Shown one piece after another: positions 57,841 through 64,000 of a stretch of DNA of 64,000 nt. A model generated the notes under the pieces. That model made no database searches. It was not told where the DNA came from and saw only the letters and a list, made by a program, of their open reading frames with translations. The DNA comes from Acanthaster planci (lineage: Eukaryota > Echinodermata > Asteroidea > Valvatida > Acanthasteridae). The stretch lies in contig NW_019091390.1 in assembly GCF_001949145.1 (NCBI RefSeq), positions 1,646,405 through 1,710,404 of the forward strand, given 5' to 3'. Each line of letters starts with the position of its first letter. Position 1 is the stretch's first letter. The position numbers and the translations under genes are program-made.

Positions 57841-60800
57841 ATATTTTCAGTGGCAGTGATGTAATCTCTCATTGACAAACCCTCATTTTGTTCCTTTTGT
57901 CAAGATGGAAGAGGCACTTGTATGAGATTTGTGTTTTAGTGCAGACACAAAGTAAACAGACTCACTACCCAGTCTGATACAACTCCAGTCGTCTTATCAT
58001 CCATAGATTGTTAAAATAAACGTAGCTGTCAGACTGTTCAGAAACCAAGTAGGCTTTGTTTATAAGTGTGTAGAGCTCATGATTTATGGTCCTAGCATTG
58101 CTCCTTCAACCCCAAGAAAACTGGTAATGCCAACGTAATCTGACGTCACCAGTCATGGAATTAAACCATATAATCCATAGACTTACTAGAGTTGCACTTC
58201 TCGTGTTGTAGCCGATATCCAAGTGGGAACTTTGTAAAGACAATGTTGGATGATATTCAACAGTTGATATCTTTTGAAGCGTTAAGAATATGGGGGAAAT
58301 GAACTAGAGTGACGGTAATCTTTTTAGGGGGGTGTTTTGTTTGAAGGTCAGTGAGGTGGGAGAATTGTTAACTGATCCGAGAGTCACTTTTAATTGGTCT
58401 CGTTTTGGTGGGAGGGCTTAAGTCACGGCATTTAATAATTTTTTCAAAACAGTTTTTTTTAATTGATTTGTTATATTTATCATGTCTATGTACTTCCGGT
58501 AGTTCTTCATTTAATTTTTACGTTGTCCTTAAAAGGCGTGTGAGAGCGTCTGCCGATTTATACGTACTGGTTTGTTCGTTCCGCTCGCGATATTTTCTTG
58601 CACATTCTGGGGACACTTCCTGTACTTTTCTACAGGAAACTGGCTTTGTCGTCAGTCTTGAGGGGAGACTAGTCTTCTGCGTCGTGGTAGCTTTCCTTGT
58701 TGAAGTTTCGGCTCCGGTCACTTGTGTGTACACGCGTGTGCACTTTGGTCCGTTTGCGGCAAAAGTCTGAGAGAAATAACAGTCTGTGGTCGTAAATTTG
58801 ACATTACCATGATTAATCACTGTGCGTCCGATTTTCATGAAACTTTGCGACACCAGAAAAACTTAAGAATGCTTGGAGTAAGAGTTAAAAAAAACCAATT
58901 ACTCTCTTCAAGATTACTCTAAATTAAGGTGAATGATGGAACGCAGTCTTTTATTGTGCATTACGTCAAGTTGCAGTAAAAGTCACAGTCGTATTATTTT
59001 TTACAAGTGGCTATGGCTGGCTGTCAGTACAAAAGCAAAACGATAATTCGCGAAGTGTTCAGAAAACCAAATACTAAATAGACACCAAATAGTAAACTCT
59101 GCTACTAATTACTAAATGAAATGAGACCCTCGTGAAAAATAATCATGAAAATGTACATTTTCATTTAAAACTGAACACTAACTAATGGTGATTTCTGCAA
59201 ACTGGTTGCCCCTAAGAAATAGCAGACAATACGAGAGTGGTCGTCAGTTAACATTGTCTAACAGGGAGAGTTTCCATTCAGGTTTTGGAACAAGTGAGGG
59301 AAGCCAAAAAGATATTAAATAGGATTGAATTTTTGCTTTTAACGAGCACCATTTAATTAATTATATTTTCATTGAGGCTGAGAATTGTTAGGATGAAGGG
59401 AGTTTTTGGATGTTTTAGGAAAGCTCCAAAGTGAAAGGCCTCGGCCGGTAAATGACGAGCCGGTCTAGTCTTCTTTTGTACTGAGTCCGTGATTCTTTCT
59501 TGTGGCAGGGAAAGTTCAAAGCTGTTTTGTTTGAGCCGATCCCGTCCTACAATGTGCAGCACAGGGGCGCTTTGTTAAAAACTAGTTTTGATTTTTGTAC
59601 ACAGAGGGTTTGTATAAAGCCTTTTGTCGATGGACTTTCGAATGTAGCAATTCATTCATGAGAAAGATTTCAGTGATTGAGCGGTGAGAGGCGCCTTCTT
59701 TGTCCGCTTCTGTACCACCAGACGGACCAGACGGGTGGGCCAGCCGGAAGTCCCCTAAGGCATGGCAAACATGACCACGACCGTGGATAGTCACTCGAGA
59801 ACTTGCACGTCCTCTCACTGGGTGTCCACTTTACAAAACGCCATCACCAGACGTGTCGGTTTGGCAGGCATTGTGCTTTCTTTTTCACTTGTGACCAAAA
59901 TTACAGGAAGTGTTTTTAGCGATCTACGATGTTCACCGTGCAACGCAGCTAGGTGCCGACAGCTGTCGTGAGCCAGGTGAGTAGTTAGCTTTATGGAAAA
60001 ACTCGTTCGCGTTTAACAAAAATTGTTCAGTAGCAACTAACTCCAGCTTTGATGCGTTTTTACGGGCTGTTAGATGACTTGTGGTGAAGCATTGAGACTT
60101 TGAAACGTAAACCTCTGTTCACAGGTTGAGTGTTGGCCTATGTCTCAAAGTTAAAGGGTCGGTCAGTCTGATGATACTGCCGGGTTTTTTAATGAAGTGA
60201 CAGTCAACTTTTGCGTAATAAATTGTAATGATTCAATGACTGTCAGACCACAGCTCTGTGGTCAGAATTAATTCTGGACAAGCTGACCAGCTCGACATAA
60301 TTATTATTCGTTATTCGGGTTGCGTGGTTGTAATGTCAGTAAGCGGAAGGCTTTTTGTTAGATTATGAATTATAGGAGTAATACAAACCGGAAGTTTTTC
60401 CAAGCTGACTAGGTTTAAAAATACAGAAGTAGGCCTAGGTGGGCACAATTTGTAAAAGTAATCTTAGGAATACAAATTCTGCTTAATTTTCTAGGTTTGG
60501 TTATGAGTAGCTAGAAACACAAGTACTGTTTTGTTTGGCCTCAGCCTAAATTGTTCAAAGGGTGGCCCTTGAGTAGTTCATCAAGGACGTCGAATTGGGT
60601 TTATATACTTCAGGAATGGGTTTGCCTTGAAGAGGGTGTCTAGACTAATGTACATCACGCTGCGACTGCCCTTGAGAACCATGGAGGTACTTCCATGGTG
60701 ACAACAGATTTCAGCCCCCCCCCCTGTCCTGCATAATTGCATTCCTGATAACATGTCTGCCCCTTTTTACCGGGCAGACAATGTTTAACCTTCGTAGTCT

Positions 60801-63800
60801 CTTTTCTATTCGATCTTTTATCTCGGCGAAAAAAAATCGTGAAATCTCAAAATCTTTCACAGTGAAGGATTTTGGTACATTCTTGAACAATTTTCAAGGG
60901 AATTCCAAATCACTTTGCTCTACTTCGAAATCCCGAATTTTGCAAAATCTTTCAAAGATCAAACCTATTAATGGATCTAGATTTAAGGATCTAGAGGAAT
61001 TGAAAAAATGTTTTGAGAATGGCTGGGAAGGTTGGCCGACCGGTAAAAAGTAATGGTCGCCGTGCGGTTTGGAGATTTGCCCCTAGAGCGTGCCATTCGG
61101 TCGGCGAAGCTAGAGATGCCTTTTTTCGGATGATATGTAATTGTAAATGGCTTTTTTTTTCCTTCATCAGCCACCGTATTGTCCATCGTATGAAAGCAAC
61201 ACGTTTACTATCACCATAGAGCAAGTAACAGGAAACACCTTAAAAAAAAATGTCCGTGGAGGCATGTCGAATCATACGAGTTAAAAATTGCATTATACTG
61301 GAATTTGGGCAAGCAGGGAAAAACTCCACGTGCTCACAAGAGAAGAAAAATCAGCTGATGTTTGCCGTAATCAATTTAATAAAATACAGAGCACCCGCCC
61401 CCTTCAAGGCTGTCGTATATTCACCGAGCGAGTTCCCCGAGCGAGTTCCCCGAGCGATCTCGCACTCGCAGTAAATTGGCGATCAGCGTGTTCTCAGTTG
61501 GCTCAGCACCTGGTGCGGCGCTGCATGCTACGCACCCGTGCCCCGGAGAGACGTGACCTTCTGCCCTCAAGTCGGCTCCGTCAGCTGCCTCGGTCGGTCG
61601 CAAATTATAGAACTGACACTTTTACGGGCCAGGTGTGCGCTTTACTTTAAATTTATGCATGGCTGTCTTCAAGTGGTTTACGTGGTCCTAGGGGCTTGGG
61701 GTCATAAATTTTCTTCTTATGGGGGGGGGAATTATTGCTTGTTTCAAAGCCTGAGAAAAATATGGTCGGCAACCACGTTCTTATCCCTGTCCTGAGCTGT
61801 AAACTTCGAAGCGCCAATTCACTGTGGTTTTTATCAAATGTGCGAGCATTTTGTACAAGTCAAATACGTTCTATCGGAAGACATGCCAGCTTGTCGTAAC
61901 TTTTTTTAATACCGGAATGATACGAGGTCGGGGTTTGTCACGCTTTTATGGCAGCAATTCATTAAATGGCCAACTGACGGGGGGGTGAACGCCCAGATCG
62001 TTTCGCGATTCTTTATTCCTGAGATTCAGCATTGAAGAATTCTCGCGAAGTACAATCTTCATTGTTCTTCCCCAAAAAGGTGGTAAGGTTTGGAAAGTAT
62101 CCAGCCCTGAAAGAAAATAATTGTCAACATGTTGTCGGAGGGGGAAAGTTGCCCCCCGCCTGGACGTCACTGATACCATGGAGGATATAGGACCCAAGGG
62201 GTGCCCAAAACAGTCCTGTATTGTTAGATGAAAGTGATGTTCATCGATTATTGGACACTGCACTTGAGCAGGTGATGGGACACCAATGAATTGCATTTAA
62301 CACAATTGATATTCTTACCTCGTAGCTTCACAAGTCGTTATGATCTCACGCTTTTGGGAGTCTTACGAAATAGCCACTGCGTGGTTATCATGTAAGAATG
62401 CATGACAATAATGTTGTGTATGGGCCCTAGCTAGCCCTATACATGGACATTGATCCGAAATGAAACACCGCATGCAGGAGATATCACACGGTGCGCTGGT
62501 GAACCGTCCTTCAAAATTGAAACAACCTATCTTTTCAACATCACTCCAAAAAACATCGCCAAAAAATTAATTAACATCTCCCCAGCGTAAATCCATCCTT
62601 AGAAGCATCACTCCAACTGTCGTATCCCGTCCCTTCACCTGCATGGTCCAACCGAGGAATGAAATGTCTCCTTTCCGTCCGTCCCTCCGATTGTAGGCCC
62701 CGCCCTCCCATGCCCTTTCCGGATGATCAGTCTGGCACACGCATAAGGTCTACGTGGCCCTCCGTCATAACTTTGCAATGCCAGGAATTAGTGAACCGCG
62801 TCTGAGATCATCATTACGCGCATCTGGTTTCTGTTAATGAACGAACGAGAGAATTTATTTTCAAGTCAAGGTTAAAGTGGATCGTTCTCCCGATGACCTC
62901 GCGCGCATACCGCCTGAAGACACTCCACTTCGTATTTAGAAAGAACACGTCTGCCCAAGACAAATTCGACTCTTGACCGAGTTCTTGGAGCGGCGACTCA
63001 TGCAACAATCAGGGGCCCACACTCTCGTCAGAAAGAGTCCGCAACATGATATTTCCATGTTTATTTCGGGTTAACGCTCTGGTGGAAACCAGACCCAAGT
63101 TCTGGGCTCCTCTTTCGACCCCCAAGGACGAACGGAGACTGGCCTTGGCCGGGAAAATTGTGCCGACAGCAACAGTGAACCAGAACGGACACAGAGTGGC
63201 ATTTACAGTATTTTTTCTTCGCAACAAAATCCAAAGTATTCCCAGCAAAATCTGTTTGGATTTCGTCTGGATTCAGCACGGTGCACTGACAACTCTCGTA
63301 GTTGGAAAGCTGTGGTCGCGAATGCGAAGCATATAAATTACTTGTGATATGAAATTGACCGTCTGACGACCCTCTTGAATGGTTGTGTTTACGCAGGGAT
63401 TCGGATTTGTCGCATTGCTCGTACATGCCATCACATGCGGTCCGGATGTGCCATTCCTACCGTGGCGGTGATGAGAGACGCAGGGCGACATTTGTGGACG
63501 CGCACGCGTGATCGGTCTTGGCCTGGTTTCACCTCGGCCTCTTGTGTGTGAAAAAGGTAAGACAAATTTACGATCTCGTCTGTGCCTGTAAAGACTTGAA
63601 AAGAACAACCAATACTTGTAAATTGTGTAAATTGGCTTTGACAAAATATTTCAGCAAAATTATTATTTGCCAATTCATTCAGTTTGTTGTATATATGTGG
63701 TTTGTACTGTACATGTGCACGTGTAAGCAAGAGACGAAAAATAATCGGAAATTCAGAAAAAAACCATAAAAATTAAAAAGAAATCAAGATTCTTGCACAG

Positions 63801-64000
63801 TCTCAATACATTATACGAGGGACAATCTTCTTTTCTTTTGGCTTCTCAGTTTGCCATCACATAACTTCTTCATTTCCTCCCCACATCCCCAAATTGCTGG
63901 ATTCTGACTGGTCAGTCGGGGGGGGCACTTGCTACATCTTCGGACATTGCAGCTGTCAGAAGCAAAACCTATCTTCATTCCTTCATGATTTCACTCGATT
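57841..64000. other. Intergenic region, no recognisable gene
   Basis: Several ORFs of 60-120 codons occur on both strands but none shows a family, splice consistency or codon bias. Possible donors GTGAGT at 59977 and GTAAGA at 63557 follow GC-richer sequence and could end non-coding first exons of a downstream + strand gene. Contains a short direct repeat (CGAGCGAGTTCCC, near 61,430) and the small hairpin GACCACAG-CT-CTGTGGTC near 60,246. Confidence 0.4.

Noticed and set aside
60781-61053. 90-codon ORF MFNLRSLFSIRSFISAKK...
   Set aside because: Basic, low-complexity, no family, no splice context or poly(A) signal; likely chance in AT-rich DNA.
63046-63336. 96-codon + strand ORF and its minus-strand partner near the window end
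   Set aside because: No recognisable domain; both strands are open, which suggests composition rather than selection.

Overview
The window reads as nuclear DNA of an invertebrate deuterostome. Coding sequence is broken into short exons with GT-AG introns of roughly 0.1 to 3 kb, there are long non-coding stretches, and several foldback (MITE-like) repeats are present. AGGCCTA-rich patches (for example near 25,870) and ends of the type GGGCCCAGTTTCATGAAG are what I would expect of echinoderms, so an echinoderm such as a sea star or urchin is my best guess. That assignment is an inference from repeat style and protein similarity, not proof. Three protein-coding genes can be assembled, and nearly all exon junctions were checked by phase arithmetic.

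Region 1 (1-9,147, + strand) holds the 3' eight coding exons of a PDE4-type cAMP phosphodiesterase: the end of the regulatory linker, the whole catalytic domain and the C-terminus. The UCR1/UCR2 exons lie upstream of the window. From 9,148 to about 12,400 there is probable 3' UTR with several AATAAA candidates and two foldback elements. Region 2 (17,392-19,243, - strand) is a compact three-exon gene for a 183-residue Tctex1-domain dynein light chain of the DYNLT4/DYNLT5 kind, tail-to-tail with PDE4. One of its introns carries a 33-bp minisatellite.

Region 3 (23,193-57,141, + strand) is a 36-exon gene for a large mosaic protein of about 2,333 residues in the LDL-receptor-related family. It has a signal peptide, 13 LDLa repeats, two EGF modules, a YWTD beta-propeller, two EGF modules, a second propeller and an EGF, then two copies of a [2 LDLa - EGF - propeller - EGF] block, and a short unique tail. 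It ends in a stop with no transmembrane segment or endocytic tail, so as read it is a secreted protein. Exon lengths and phases show that the gene grew by internal tandem duplication at more than one scale. Three irregularities stand out: the signal-peptide exon lies in a 1.2-kb segment that occurs twice with an N at each junction, one propeller exon carries an extra base that breaks the frame, and one LDLa exon lacks a good donor site. A 585-base gap (51,532-52,116) lies in an intron.

Region 4 (57,142-64,000) holds the probable 3' UTR of the LRP-like gene and then non-coding DNA with two possible splice donors (59,977 and 63,557) that might belong to 5' exons of a downstream gene. No protein family is recognisable there.

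The genes are unrelated in function (cAMP breakdown, dynein cargo or ciliary light chain, extracellular ligand binding). The PDE4/DYNLT pairing, however, resembles the human 1p31 neighbourhood of PDE4B, SGIP1 and DYNLT5 (TCTEX1D1), which suggests old linkage.
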